The position numbers and the translations under genes were made by a program. Below are positions 1 through 8,872 of a stretch of DNA of 64,000 nucleotides, one piece after another. This stretch comes from Rhodocyclales bacterium (GTDB lineage: Bacteria > Pseudomonadota > Gammaproteobacteria > Burkholderiales > Rhodocyclaceae). The stretch covers positions 183,252 to 247,251 of the forward strand of contig JAQGMG010000005.1 in NCBI GenBank assembly GCA_028292485.1. Reading direction: 5' to 3'. Within the stretch, counting starts at the first letter, position 1. Each line of letters starts with the position of its first letter. The notes below the pieces were generated by a model. It saw only the letters and a list, made by a program, of their open reading frames with translations, made no database searches and was not told where the DNA came from.

Positions 1-2
1 TG

Positions 3-638
3 CTGGCTGCATGTGGCAGGCTGCATGTCGTCGAAATCGACCGCGACCTGATTGCACGCCTGCATCAGACCTATTCGCCCGAACAGGTTACGGTGCACGA
101 AGGCGATGCGCTCAAATTCGACTTCTCCAGCCTGCCTGCGCCGCTGCGGGTGGTGGGCAATCTGCCCTACAACATTTCGACACCATTGCTGTTCCACCTT
201 GCCGACTATGCACATAACGTCCGCGACATGACCTTCATGTTGCAGCGGGAAGTCGTGCAACGCATGGTGGCGGCGCCGGGCGAGGAAGCATACGGGCGCC
301 TGTCGGTAATGCTGCAATACCGCTATGCGATGGCCAGTCTGTTCGACGTGCCGGGCAGCGCGTTCAGTCCCGCGCCCAAGGTGACTTCGGCCATCGTGTA
401 CATGCGTCCGTTGCCCGCGGAAGCGCTGCGGTGCGCCGACTCCGCCTTGCTGGGCAAAGTGGTTACCGCCGCGTTCGGGCAACGCCGCAAAACCCTGCGC
501 AATACCTTGCGGCCGTGGCTGGAGCTCGAGGATTACCAGCGTCTGGCGATGGATGCCGGCGCACGTGGCGAGCAACTCTCGGTTGCCGACTTTGTTCGTA
601 TCGCCGACTACATACACGCCCGCTCCGTGGCTGATTGA
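3..638 (+). CDS. rsmA: 16S rRNA dimethyladenosine transferase RsmA (KsgA), 5'-truncated
   Basis: RsmA dimethylates two adjacent adenines in the 3'-terminal hairpin of 16S rRNA during small-subunit assembly. The window opens inside the gene. The frame is readable from base 3 (LHVVEIDRDL, the acidic motif after the first SAM loop) and gives 211 codons before TGA. The family is about 260-270 residues, so roughly 50-60 N-terminal residues, including the glycine-rich SAM loop, lie outside. The NLPYNIS motif near base 160 is the catalytic N-x-P-Y box, and the C-terminal part has the usual FGQRRKTLRNTL helix. The first in-frame ATG at 93 is internal, not the start. Family assignment is secure. Confidence 0.95.
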   Translation: MAACGRLHVVEIDRDLIARLHQTYSPEQVTVHEGDALKFDFSSLPAPLRVVGNLPYNISTPLLFHLADYAHNVRDMTFMLQREVVQRMVAAPGEEAYGRLSVMLQYRYAMASLFDVPGSAFSPAPKVTSAIVYMRPLPAEALRCADSALLGKVVTAAFGQRRKTLRNTLRPWLELEDYQRLAMDAGARGEQLSVADFVRIADYIHARSVAD

Positions 639-932
639 GGGCATGGCCTGTTGCGGGACTGATGTGTCTAGGCGTTCCAGCCTATTAAACGGGGAACGTT
701 GTTTGCTTTCGTTGTTTGCTGTGTAACGACGGGCCTCATTGTTCAGGGGACAGGAAGTTGTGCTGCTGTGCCGGCCGATGAGTGCGGTGGTCGCGTGTGA
801 TTCCTGATCATGACCGCACTCGGCAATGTCATGCTTTCGGGCATATGTCGCAGCTGGCGTCACAGCCAGGAAAGGCTCCCCCAGCCGTTCCCAAGCTAAA
901 CTGCCAGCCAAATTTGAAACGCGGGGTTTTTC
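639..932. other. Intergenic region rsmA-galE with one hairpin
   Basis: About 290 bases without a convincing gene. A 9-bp perfect inverted repeat (GAGTGCGGT at 780-788, ACCGCACTC at 813-821) could form a hairpin with a 24-base loop. It has no T-tract, so it is not a classic terminator. No clear galE promoter was recognised. Confidence 0.4.
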
Positions 933-1949
933 ATGTCTTGCATTCTTGTTACCGGCGGCGCCGGCTATATCGGAAGTCACACTTGCGTTGAACTGCTTGG
1001 CGCAGGATATGACGTTGTGGTGGTGGACAATCTCTGCAACAGCAAGCCGGAGTCGTTGCGGCGCGTGGAGGAGCTCGCCGGTCGCAAGCTTACGGCGTTC
1101 CACGAGATTGACGTACGTGACCGCGAGGCGCTGGCTGACGTGTTCAAGGCACATCAGATCGACGCGGTGATTCACTTTGCCGGGCTCAAGGCGGTCGGCG
1201 AGTCGGTGGCGAAGCCTCTGCGCTATTACGACAACAATATTGTGGGCACGCTGGTACTGATCGATGTGATGACCGAGGCCGGCGTGAAGTCGCTGGTGTT
1301 CAGCTCATCGGCAACGGTGTACGGCGATCCGGCAAGCGTGCCGATCCGTGAAGATTTTCCGACGGGACCAACCAATCCCTATGGCCGCACCAAATGGATG
1401 CTGGAGTTCATTCTTGGTGACGTTGCAGTCTCCGACCCCGCCTGGCGTGTTGCCTTGTTGCGCTATTTCAATCCGGTAGGTGCCCATCCTTCGGGCCGTA
1501 TCGGTGAAGATCCGAATGGCATACCCAACAACCTCATGCCTTTCGTCAGCCAGGTCGCGGTAGGCAAGCGCGAGAAGCTAAGTGTGTTCGGCGGCGACTA
1601 TGCAACGGTCGATGGTTCGGGCGTGCGCGACTATATTCATGTTGTCGATCTGGCGATCGGCCATGTACAGGCAGTGAAGCGGCTGACCGAGCGCGCGGGT
1701 GTGTTGACGGTCAATCTCGGCACGGGCCGCGGCTATTCGGTGCTCGAAGTGGTCAAGGCGTTCGAGGCTGCAAGCGGGCGCCCCGTGCCGTACCAGATCG
1801 TCGATCGACGCGCCGGCGATGTGGCACAGTGCTATGCCGAAACAGTGCTTGCAGCGCAGGAACTGGGCTGGCGCGCGGAACGTGGCATCGAGCAAATGTG
1901 CGCCGATGCCTGGCGCTGGCAAAGCGCCAACCCGAACGGCTACGAATGA
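933..1949 (+). CDS. galE: UDP-glucose 4-epimerase
   Basis: This cytoplasmic enzyme interconverts UDP-glucose and UDP-galactose. It is 338 residues long, the usual GalE length. The N-terminal NAD-binding loop GGAGYIGSH starts at residue 8. The catalytic serine region is [10 protein letters not shown], and the Y-x3-K pair is Tyr150/Lys154 (PYGRTK). The C-terminal substrate domain contains the GalE-typical NPVGAHPSG and [12 protein letters not shown] stretches. manC follows 54 bases downstream on the same strand, so the two probably form a sugar-nucleotide supply unit that could feed the exopolysaccharide locus at 18-49 kb. The link to that locus is inferred; the enzyme identity is firm. Confidence 0.95.
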   Translation: MSCILVTGGAGYIGSHTCVELLGAGYDVVVVDNLCNSKPESLRRVEELAGRKLTAFHEIDVRDREALADVFKAHQIDAVIHFAGLKAVGESVAKPLRYYDNNIVGTLVLIDVMTEAGVKSLVFSSSATVYGDPASVPIREDFPTGPTNPYGRTKWMLEFILGDVAVSDPAWRVALLRYFNPVGAHPSGRIGEDPNGIPNNLMPFVSQVAVGKREKLSVFGGDYATVDGSGVRDYIHVVDLAIGHVQAVKRLTERAGVLTVNLGTGRGYSVLEVVKAFEAASGRPVPYQIVDRRAGDVAQCYAETVLAAQELGWRAERGIEQMCADAWRWQSANPNGYE

Positions 1950-2003
1950 ACGAATCCTTGCGTATTTAACGACAGATTTCAGCAATCAACTCAGGAGTCA
2001 TCG

Positions 2004-3449
2004 ATGTCCCTTCAGCCCGTCATCCTTTCGGGAGGTTCCGGCACCCGCTTGTGGCCCGCCTCGCGCGAGCACTATCCCAAGCAGTTATTGCCGCTGACTG
2101 CCGAGGAGACGCTGTTGCAGATCACCGCGACGCGTGCCGATGGCATTGGCGGCATGGATGTTGCCGAACCAATTGTCGTAACGAACGAAGATCATCGTTT
2201 CATCATCGCCGAGCAGTTGCGTCAGATCGGCAAGCCCAGTCGCCATATCGTGCTGGAGCCGGTGGGGCGTAATACCGCGCCAGCCATGCAGCTTGCCGCA
2301 CTTATTGCGGCCCAAAGTGGCGCCGACCCGGTGTTGCTGGTGATGCCTGCTGACCACGTGGTTGCCGATGGATCGGCATTCCGCACAGTCATGCAGGAAG
2401 GCTATACGCAAGCCCTGGCAGGCGGCCTGGTGACCTTCGGCATCGTGCCGGATCGTGCCGAAACGGGTTATGGCTACATTCGCATGGGCGCGGCTGTCGC
2501 GGGCGCGTCGTCGTCAAGACAACTGGCTGCCTTCGTCGAAAAACCGGATGCGATCCGTGCGGCTGAATATGTCGGTAGCGGTCAGTATCTGTGGAATAGC
2601 GGCATCTTCATGATGAAAGCATCGGTGTGGGTGAATGCCCTGCAAGCGCTGCGGCCGGACATTGCCAAAGCTTGCGAACAGGCAGTCGCGGCAGCACAGC
2701 GCGATGCCGATTTCATACGCATAGACAAAGCCCTGTTTACTGCCTGCCCATCCGATTCGATCGACTATGCCGTCATGGAAAAACTTGGCGCACATCCCGA
2801 GCTTGGCGCGGCCATCGTTGTGCCACTCGATGCAGGCTGGAGCGACGTGGGCGCATGGGATTCCTTGTGGCAGGTCTGTGCCAAGGATGAGGCGGGCAAC
2901 GTCACGCGTGGCGACGTAATGCTGCAGAACACACAGGACAGCCTGGTGTTCGCGGGTAGCCGTCTGGTGGCAACGGTTGGCGTCAGGGACGTCATCATCG
3001 TCGAGACGCCCGACGCGGTGATGGTCGCCGACAAGGCGCATGCGCAGGACGTCAAACACATCGTGGCGCGTATCAAGGCCGAGGGCAAAACGCTGGCACA
3101 GAGCCATCGCAAGGTCTATCGTCCATGGGGCTGGTATGACAGCATCGACACCGGCGAGCGTTTCCAGGTCAAGCGCATCGTCGTCAATCCCGGCGCCAAG
3201 TTGAGCCTGCAGATGCATCACCATCGTGCTGAACACTGGATCGTGGTGAGTGGCACGGCTGAAGTCACCAATGGCGACAATGTGCTGCTGCTCTCCGAAA
3301 ACCAGTCGACCTATATTCCGCTGGGCACTACGCACCGCCTTGCCAATCCCGGCAAGGTGCCGCTCGAAATCATCGAGGTGCAGTCCGGTTCCTATCTTGG
3401 TGAAGACGATATCGTGCGTTTTGAAGACACTTATGGCCGGACCAGGTGA
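2004..3449 (+). CDS. manC: Bifunctional mannose-1-phosphate guanylyltransferase / mannose-6-phosphate isomerase
   Basis: This type II PMI/GMP enzyme makes GDP-mannose, using an N-terminal nucleotidyltransferase and a C-terminal cupin isomerase. It has 481 residues, typical of the bifunctional class (AlgA/XanB/ManC). The pyrophosphorylase signature GGSGTRLWPASREHYPKQ is near residue 10 and FVEKPD marks the sugar-phosphate site. The cupin from about residue 370 carries the metal ligands in QMHHHRAEHW. It starts 54 bases after galE, and a DUF2237 gene follows 6 bases after its stop, suggesting one transcript. A long reverse-strand open frame across it is a codon-bias shadow. Confidence 0.95.
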   Translation: MSLQPVILSGGSGTRLWPASREHYPKQLLPLTAEETLLQITATRADGIGGMDVAEPIVVTNEDHRFIIAEQLRQIGKPSRHIVLEPVGRNTAPAMQLAALIAAQSGADPVLLVMPADHVVADGSAFRTVMQEGYTQALAGGLVTFGIVPDRAETGYGYIRMGAAVAGASSSRQLAAFVEKPDAIRAAEYVGSGQYLWNSGIFMMKASVWVNALQALRPDIAKACEQAVAAAQRDADFIRIDKALFTACPSDSIDYAVMEKLGAHPELGAAIVVPLDAGWSDVGAWDSLWQVCAKDEAGNVTRGDVMLQNTQDSLVFAGSRLVATVGVRDVIIVETPDAVMVADKAHAQDVKHIVARIKAEGKTLAQSHRKVYRPWGWYDSIDTGERFQVKRIVVNPGAKLSLQMHHHRAEHWIVVSGTAEVTNGDNVLLLSENQSTYIPLGTTHRLANPGKVPLEIIEVQSGSYLGEDDIVRFEDTYGRTR

Positions 3450-3455
3450 GCAATC

Positions 3456-3827
3456 ATGAATGAGGCGCGCAACGTCCTCGGTAGTCCGTTGATGGCGTGC
3501 AGCTATTCGCCACTGACGGGCTATTTCCGCACGGGTTGTTGCGACACGGACATCACCGATCTGGGACGGCATGTCATTTGCATCAAGGCGACGGCGGAAT
3601 TCCTGGCGTTCAGTACCAAGGCCGGTAACGACCTGGCTACGCCGCGCCCCGAATTGCGCTTTCGTGGTGTGCAACCGGGCGATCGCTGGTGTCTGTGCGC
3701 ATTGCGCTGGCTTGAAGCGCACGAAGCGGGTGCTGCGCCGCCGGTGGTGCTGGAGGCGACGCACGAATCCGCACTGGCTCTGATTCCGCTGGAGTTATTG
3801 CGCGAATTTGCCGTTGGCGCGATCTGA
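3456..3827 (+). CDS. DUF2237 family protein
   Basis: A 123-residue protein of a conserved, uncharacterised bacterial family. Hallmarks are visible: NVLGSPLMACSYSPLTGYFRTGCC at the N terminus, FLAFSTKAGNDLATPRPE in the middle, then GDRWCLCALRWLEA and PPVVLEATHE. Several conserved cysteines (TGCCDTD, WCLC) suggest metal binding or redox chemistry, but no activity is established for the family. It is 6 bases behind manC and convergent with the EAL/HDOD gene, 23 bases apart. Family membership is confident; function is unknown. Confidence 0.85.
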   Translation: MNEARNVLGSPLMACSYSPLTGYFRTGCCDTDITDLGRHVICIKATAEFLAFSTKAGNDLATPRPELRFRGVQPGDRWCLCALRWLEAHEAGAAPPVVLEATHESALALIPLELLREFAVGAI

Positions 3828-3850
3828 TCGCGAGAGCGGCTTCAGCACAA

Positions 3851-4990
3851 TCAGGCGAAATTCAGCCTGTCTGCAAACGACACCGATTCGAGCAAGGCCT
3901 TGCTGACCTGTTCATTGGTAAGGCCGAGCGCCTCGGTCTGCGCACGCAGCGCATCGGGCAGAAAGTTTTCGGTTGCTATGGCAAGCTTCAAGAGTGGTGC
4001 GTAGGCGCCTTCACCGCGTAGCAGCGCATCGCCAACCGGGCCCGGCAGGCTCATCTGATCGAGCACCGTGTCGAGCGAAGTGCCTAGCAGCACGTTCAGC
4101 AACGAGAAGGCGCCGGTGATGAACAGATTGTCGAGTTCGCCGCGCGCAAAAAATTGCGCGCCAAGTTTTTCCATGAAATGACCACGGGTGATCGAAGCCT
4201 GCATGACGGCTGGCGCGATCGGGTCTTTGCTGGCGGAAACCAGCAGCAACGATAGCCACTTGTGCAGCTTGTCCATGCCAAGGATGGTGACCGCGTGACG
4301 GAAAGACTGCACCTCGACCATCAGGCCGAAACCGGCCGAATTGATGTACTTGAGCAATTTGTATGAAAGCGTGACGTCCTGCTTCAGCGCGCCTTCGATC
4401 TGGGCGACCTCGGCCTCGTTGCGCACCATGTTGAGAAGCCGCACGATGCCCGCATGCGAAGGCGCCATCTGCTTGGCGACCGGCGCGCCATTGAGGAAAA
4501 ACCATCCCGCAGCGCCGTCATATCCGTTCGCGATGGCCTGCTGGAAGCCGGTCACGTCCTTGAGGCCCCAGGCCATTGCCAGACCCGGCGCACCGGCAGG
4601 ATTGGTCAGCTTGTTGGCATCGGCCATGACAAAACGACAATCCACCTCGGCAGGCCACTGCACGCCTGGCTGATACCAGGTCAGCGCCAGGGGCATGCCC
4701 GATGAATTCAGCTGCGAGATCAGTTCCTGGGTCTGCGGGTACTGCAGTGCCGGCGCCGGAATCTCGACCAGGGTGTTCTGCGGCGCTTGCCACGCGAGTA
4801 GATCAGCCGTTGGAACCAGGCGGCCGAGACTCACAAAAACCATGTGGCCGGTTGGCCAGTCCTCGCTAAAGCTGTTCAGTGCGGTGGCTGCGGCCGCCAC
4901 GTTTGGCGCATGAAATACCAGCCGGTTGGCGGTAATGGCGCGTTGCTTGTTAACGACTGGCTCGCGGGTAATGAGCACTCCATCGGACAT
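3851..4990 (-). CDS. EAL/HDOD (YuxH-type) signalling protein
   Basis: A 379-residue protein with a degenerate N-terminal EAL-like domain (about 1-170) and a C-terminal HDOD domain (about 180-379, with VRLLNMVRNEAEVAQIEGALKQD and KLLKYINSAGFGL). Proteins of this layout are thought to act as scaffolds in signalling networks rather than as active cyclic-di-GMP phosphodiesterases. Here the EAL tripeptide position reads VEIPAPAL and the metal-binding acidic set is not evident, so catalysis is doubtful. It is a monocistronic reverse-strand gene, convergent with the DUF2237 gene and 89 bases from the next reverse-strand gene. The domain call is good; the pathway is unknown. Confidence 0.8.
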   Translation of the reverse strand: MSDGVLITREPVVNKQRAITANRLVFHAPNVAAAATALNSFSEDWPTGHMVFVSLGRLVPTADLLAWQAPQNTLVEIPAPALQYPQTQELISQLNSSGMPLALTWYQPGVQWPAEVDCRFVMADANKLTNPAGAPGLAMAWGLKDVTGFQQAIANGYDGAAGWFFLNGAPVAKQMAPSHAGIVRLLNMVRNEAEVAQIEGALKQDVTLSYKLLKYINSAGFGLMVEVQSFRHAVTILGMDKLHKWLSLLLVSASKDPIAPAVMQASITRGHFMEKLGAQFFARGELDNLFITGAFSLLNVLLGTSLDTVLDQMSLPGPVGDALLRGEGAYAPLLKLAIATENFLPDALRAQTEALGLTNEQVSKALLESVSFADRLNFA

Positions 4991-5079
4991 GACAGACCCT
5001 TCATTGCGGTTACACGATGACTTGATAGCACTTGTTCGTGGCCCGAGGGTGGTTTGCCCGACATGCGGGGCACGAAGCT

Positions 5080-6099
5080 CTACATGGTGTTATCGGCAGC
5101 AAAGGTGAAAGCATCAGCAAAAAATGCGTCTGCGTGCAATTCGCAGCGTGCCGAAAAATCACGGCGCGCGGCATCAATCATTGCCGGTGCTCCGCAGGCA
5201 TAGACATCAAAACCCGATAGATCGGGGTGATCAATCATGACGGCCTCATGCACGAAGCCTGTACGCCCTTGCCACCCCTCCGGCGTGCTGTCCGAAATGA
5301 CCGGGATATAGCTGAAATCGGGCTGCTCGCGTGCCCAGCCCTGCGCCAGTTCATGCTGATAAAGTCCCGCTAGATCCCGCGAACCCCAATAAAAGTGGAT
5401 CGGCCGGCGGATGCCGCGTGCCACCATGTCTTCGATGATGCTCTTGATCGGCGCGAAGCCCGTGCCGCCGGCAAGAAAGATAAGGGGCTTGCCGCTGTCA
5501 TGCAGGTAGAAGCCGCCAAGTGGCCCTTCGATGCGCAGGATGTCCCGCTCTTTCATCGTCGAGAACACCTGCTGCGTAAAGAAGCCGTTTTCCACCAGGC
5601 GAATGTGTAATTCCAGGGATTCGCTCCGTTGAGGCGGATTGGCGATCGAGAAGCTGCGACGTTTGCCGCCGACGAGCAGGAAGTCTACGTACTGGCCCGC
5701 CATGAAGCGGAACGGATCATTGGCCGGCAGCTTCACGTCGAGGATCATCACGTCATCTGCCGCCCTGGTGAGGCTCTGCACGCGGCACGGCAGTTTGCGG
5801 ATCGGGATGTCGGTCGTGCGGCGCACTTCGCGGCATTCCACTTCCACGTCGGACTGGGCATGGGCGCAGCACATCAAACCCATGCCGTTCTCGCGTTCGG
5901 TCGCCGTCAGCGTCGTCAGCGGCGAACGGCCATGGTCGATCTGTCCCACCAGGACGCGGGCCTTGCATGAGCCGCAGGCGCCATCCTTGCAGCCATAGGG
6001 AATCACCAGTTCGGCATTGAGCGCTGCCTGCAGGATGGTGGTGTCGGCAGCGGCAGGAAACTGGTGGCCGGTGGGCTGGAGGGTGACCTTGAAAGACAT
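5080..6099 (-). CDS. 2Fe-2S ferredoxin/FAD/NAD(P)H oxidoreductase (CDP-6-deoxy-delta-3,4-glucoseen reductase-like)
   Basis: A 339-residue electron-transfer protein. It has an N-terminal plant-type ferredoxin domain whose cluster cysteines are in YGCKDGACGSCKARVL with a fourth in GLMCCAHA. An FAD-binding barrel follows (KRRSFSIANPP gives the RxYS-type flavin motif), then an NAD(P)-binding domain (FLAGGTGFAPIKSIIEDM). Families with this layout include AscD and monooxygenase reductases such as DmpP. No dideoxysugar genes surround it, so the usual automatic name probably overstates what is known; a general reductase is safer. The start ATG at 6099 is preceded by AGG. An SDR gene diverges 46 bases upstream. 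Confidence 0.8.
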   Translation of the reverse strand: MSFKVTLQPTGHQFPAAADTTILQAALNAELVIPYGCKDGACGSCKARVLVGQIDHGRSPLTTLTATERENGMGLMCCAHAQSDVEVECREVRRTTDIPIRKLPCRVQSLTRAADDVMILDVKLPANDPFRFMAGQYVDFLLVGGKRRSFSIANPPQRSESLELHIRLVENGFFTQQVFSTMKERDILRIEGPLGGFYLHDSGKPLIFLAGGTGFAPIKSIIEDMVARGIRRPIHFYWGSRDLAGLYQHELAQGWAREQPDFSYIPVISDSTPEGWQGRTGFVHEAVMIDHPDLSGFDVYACGAPAMIDAARRDFSARCELHADAFFADAFTFAADNTM

Positions 6100-6145
6100 G
6101 AAAAAACCTGACGTGAGAGAATGAGATGCAAATGAACAAGAGCGA

Positions 6146-7024
6146 ATGAAAAATATCCTGATCGTGGGGTGCGGTGATGTCGCGCAGCGCGCCTTGCCCT
6201 GGCTGACGCGGCGGTTTCGCGTGCTGGCGCTCGTGCGCCGCCCCGAAGCGGCTACGGCGCTACGCGCTCAAGGCGTCACGCCGATTCTCGGCAACCTCGA
6301 TTCATTGCGTTCGCTGCGGCGTCTCGCAGGCATCGCCGACATTGTGCTGCATAGCGCACCACCGCCCGATCACGGTGACGACGACCCGCGCACCCGCAGA
6401 CTGCTTGCTGCCTTGGGGCGCGGCGAAAGTCTAGCACGCAGCCTGGTCTACATCGGTACGAGCGGGGTGTATGGCGATTGTCGTGGCGAGCGGGTAACAG
6501 AGTCGCAGCCGCTCAAGCCGATCACTGGCCGTGCGCGCAGGCGCGTGGCCGCAGAGCAGCGCTTGCGCGCATTCGCCCGTCGCCAGGGATCACGCCTTGC
6601 CATTTTGCGTGCCCCGGGCATTTACGCGGCAGACAGGTTGTCGCTTGAGCGACTCAAACGCGGTGATCCCGTGCTCATCGCTGAGGAAGATGTTTTCACC
6701 AATCATGTTCACGCCGATGATCTTGCCCGTGCGATGATGCTGGCCATCTTTCGCGGACGTGGCGGACGTGCTTACAACGTCAATGACGACGCCTCCCTCA
6801 AGATGGGCGACTATTACGATGGCATGGCGGACGTGTTCGCTCTGCCGCGGCCGCCGCGCATGTCACGTGAAGCCTGCGCGCAGCACTTGTCGCCAATGAC
6901 GATGTCTTTCATGTCCGAGTCACGACGGCTCGACAACGCACGGCTGAAGAACGAACTGCGCGTGCGCTTGCGGTGGCCACAGGTTATCCCGGGACTGCGC
7001 GCCATCCGTGACGGCGCAATTTGA
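6146..7024 (+). CDS. NAD-dependent epimerase/dehydratase-like SDR protein (YeeZ-like)
   Basis: An extended short-chain dehydrogenase-type protein of 292 residues. The N-terminal Rossmann loop is ILIVGCGDVAQRALPWL. A Y-G-D stretch after the serine strand (YIGTSGVYGD) and the NVNDDASLKMGDYYD segment resemble the YeeZ branch. The normal catalytic Y-x3-K is not obvious: GRARRRVAAEQ occupies that position, so enzymatic activity cannot be assumed. The substrate is unknown. It is the first gene of a forward run with hemJ (21 bases) and the methyltransferase (1 base). Confidence 0.75.
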   Translation: MKNILIVGCGDVAQRALPWLTRRFRVLALVRRPEAATALRAQGVTPILGNLDSLRSLRRLAGIADIVLHSAPPPDHGDDDPRTRRLLAALGRGESLARSLVYIGTSGVYGDCRGERVTESQPLKPITGRARRRVAAEQRLRAFARRQGSRLAILRAPGIYAADRLSLERLKRGDPVLIAEEDVFTNHVHADDLARAMMLAIFRGRGGRAYNVNDDASLKMGDYYDGMADVFALPRPPRMSREACAQHLSPMTMSFMSESRRLDNARLKNELRVRLRWPQVIPGLRAIRDGAI

Positions 7025-7045
7025 ATTCGTACCGATGAGGCAATC

Positions 7046-7489
7046 ATGATTTTTCTCTGGCTCAAGGCCGTCCACGTATTCTTTGTCGTCAGCTGGTTCG
7101 CGGGGTTGTTTTACCTGCCGCGCATTTTCGTGAATCTGGCAGGCATCTCTCCTGCCAGCGGCGCGGAGCGTGCGCGCTTGCTCGGCATGGCGGTGCGCCT
7201 CAAGCGCTTCATGATCCCGCTGCTGCTCGGCACCTGGATTTTCGGTATCGCCATGATTGTCAGCGGTGGTGCCGAGAGCGTGCATTTCTGGTTCCAGCAG
7301 CACTGGCTGCACGCCAAACTGGCGCTTGTGCTGGTGCTGACCGGGTATGACGGCTATTGCAAGAAGCTGCTGCGCGACTTCCAGAACAACCGCAACAAGA
7401 AGAGCCATCAGTGGTTACGCTGGTTCAACGAAGTGCCGGCCGCCTTGTTACTGCTGATCCTGATTCTCGTCATCGTCAAACCGTTCTGA
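7046..7489 (+). CDS. hemJ: HemJ-type protoporphyrinogen IX oxidase (CopD-like membrane protein)
   Basis: A 147-residue integral membrane protein with about four hydrophobic segments. The N-terminal signature LKAVHVFFVVSWFAGLFYLPR is characteristic of HemJ, which oxidises protoporphyrinogen IX in bacteria that lack HemG or HemY. The histidine of KAVHV is the presumed heme ligand. The C terminus ends with another hydrophobic helix (LLLLILILVIVKPF). Automatic pipelines sometimes call this family CopD. The stop is one base from the ATG of the next gene, so the two are likely co-translated. Assignment by motif and length is good. Confidence 0.8.
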   Translation: MIFLWLKAVHVFFVVSWFAGLFYLPRIFVNLAGISPASGAERARLLGMAVRLKRFMIPLLLGTWIFGIAMIVSGGAESVHFWFQQHWLHAKLALVLVLTGYDGYCKKLLRDFQNNRNKKSHQWLRWFNEVPAALLLLILILVIVKPF

Positions 7490-7490
7490 T

Positions 7491-8642
7491 ATGAGCGAAA
7501 CTTTTTTCTCCCCGTGCCCGCGCAGCCTTGAGCCCCTGCTCGTCGAAGAGCTGACGCGTTTTGGCGCACGCGATATCGAGACCGTGCCTGGCGGCGTGCA
7601 ATACAGCGGCGACTGGTTGCTGGTGTGGCGCACCAACCTGGAGAGTCGTATTGCGACGCGCGTGTTGTGGCGTGTCGGGCGCACCCGCTATCGCAGTGAA
7701 GACGAGGTCTACAAGCTGGCCTATGCCACGACCTGGGCCAAGTGGTTCAGCGCAGATCAAACCATCCGCGTCTATGTCACTGCCATAAAGTCGCCCCTGA
7801 AGAGCCTCAACTTCACCACGCTCAAGGTCAAGGACGGACTCTGCGATCACTTTCGCACCGTAGTCGGCAAGCGACCGAGTGTCGATACTGAAGCGCCGGA
7901 CATGCGCATCCACGCTTTCCTCACGGAAGACACCTGCACTTTGTATCTCGATACTTCGGGCGAGCCGCTCTACAAGCGTGGTTTCAAGCCGGCCAAGGTC
8001 GAGGCGCCACTCAAGGAGAACCTTGCCGCTGGCATATTGAAACTGAGTGGCTGGCAGCCCGGACAAAGCCTGCTCGACCCGATGTGTGGCAGCGGCACCT
8101 TTCTGGTCGAAGCAGCCCAGATGACACTGAACATTGCGCCGGGCCTTGGACGACACTTTGCGTTCGAAGGCTTTCGTAATTTTGATGCGGCCGAATATCG
8201 CCGATTGCACAGCGCACTTGAAAACCAGCGCGAGCCGGTGCGTTCCTTGCCGGTGTTCGGCGCCGATATCGATCCTTACCAGATCGCGGCAACCGAGGAA
8301 AATCTCGCGGCTGCAGGTCTTGCCGAGCAGGTCGAGCTGGTCGTCAACGATGTGCTCGACCTGGAGCCACCAACAGCCGAAGGAGTGTGGGTCAGCAATC
8401 CGCCTTATGGCGTTCGCCTGTCGACCGGCGACGAGCTTGCCGAGTGGTACCCCAAGCTCGGCAATGTACTCAAGCAGCGCTTTGCCGGCTGGAACTGCTA
8501 TTTCCTGTCAGCAGATACCCAGCTCGCCAAGCTCATTGGTCTGCGCGCCAGCAAGAAGACGCCGTTGATGAATGGCGATCTGGATTGCCGACTCTATGAG
8601 TACAAGATGCTGGCGGGCAGCGCACGAGAGGTGTTCAGGTAA
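7491..8642 (+). CDS. THUMP-domain class I SAM-dependent RNA methyltransferase (RlmL N-terminal-type)
   Basis: A 383-residue RNA methyltransferase with an N-terminal ferredoxin-like/THUMP region (about 1-160) and a Rossmann methyltransferase domain. SAM motif I is LLDPMCGSGTFLVEA, and the catalytic N-P-P-Y motif is VSNPPYGVRL. This is the architecture of the N-terminal half of E. coli RlmKL and its stand-alone relatives, which make N2-methylguanosine in 23S rRNA. The RlmK half is absent, as in many betaproteobacteria. The exact target base is inferred. It is immediately downstream of hemJ and followed by an array of inverted repeats. Confidence 0.85.
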   Translation: MSETFFSPCPRSLEPLLVEELTRFGARDIETVPGGVQYSGDWLLVWRTNLESRIATRVLWRVGRTRYRSEDEVYKLAYATTWAKWFSADQTIRVYVTAIKSPLKSLNFTTLKVKDGLCDHFRTVVGKRPSVDTEAPDMRIHAFLTEDTCTLYLDTSGEPLYKRGFKPAKVEAPLKENLAAGILKLSGWQPGQSLLDPMCGSGTFLVEAAQMTLNIAPGLGRHFAFEGFRNFDAAEYRRLHSALENQREPVRSLPVFGADIDPYQIAATEENLAAAGLAEQVELVVNDVLDLEPPTAEGVWVSNPPYGVRLSTGDELAEWYPKLGNVLKQRFAGWNCYFLSADTQLAKLIGLRASKKTPLMNGDLDCRLYEYKMLAGSAREVFR

Positions 8643-8657
8643 AAGGCGAAGATATTT

Positions 8658-8864
8658 ACCGCGGAGACGCAAAGAACGCAGAAGCCCGCAGAGAGAAAAA
8701 CAAGTTTCGGTCCAGTGCTGCAAGGACACCGTCATTCCCGCGAAAGCGGGAATCCACTTGGTGGCACGGACCCGCATCGCGTAGAAGTGGATTCCCGCTT
8801 TCGCGGGAATGACGCTAGAAGAGAAGAATCTGCTTTTCCTCTGCGTTCTTTGCGCCTCTGCGGT
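8658..8864. repeat. Nested inverted repeats (two families) between the methyltransferase gene and pilU
   Basis: The outer arms are 8658-8681 and 8841-8864, 24 bases matching at 22 positions in inverse orientation (core CGCAAAGAACGCAG). Inside them is a perfect 29-bp inverted pair at 8731-8759 and 8785-8813 (starts GTCATTCCCGCGAAAGCGGG), each arm itself containing the small palindrome CCCGCGAAAGCGGG. The inner unit is a REP-like element and recurs at 57153. The block lies between convergent genes and could stop transcription from both sides. Confidence 0.85.
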
Positions 8865-8872
8865 GAAGGCTT

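Noticed and set aside
2514..3764. 416-codon reverse-strand open frame over manC
   Set aside because: It runs opposite a firmly identified manC with all its motifs and has no RBS; low-complexity Arg/His-rich translation is typical of GC-rich antisense shadows.
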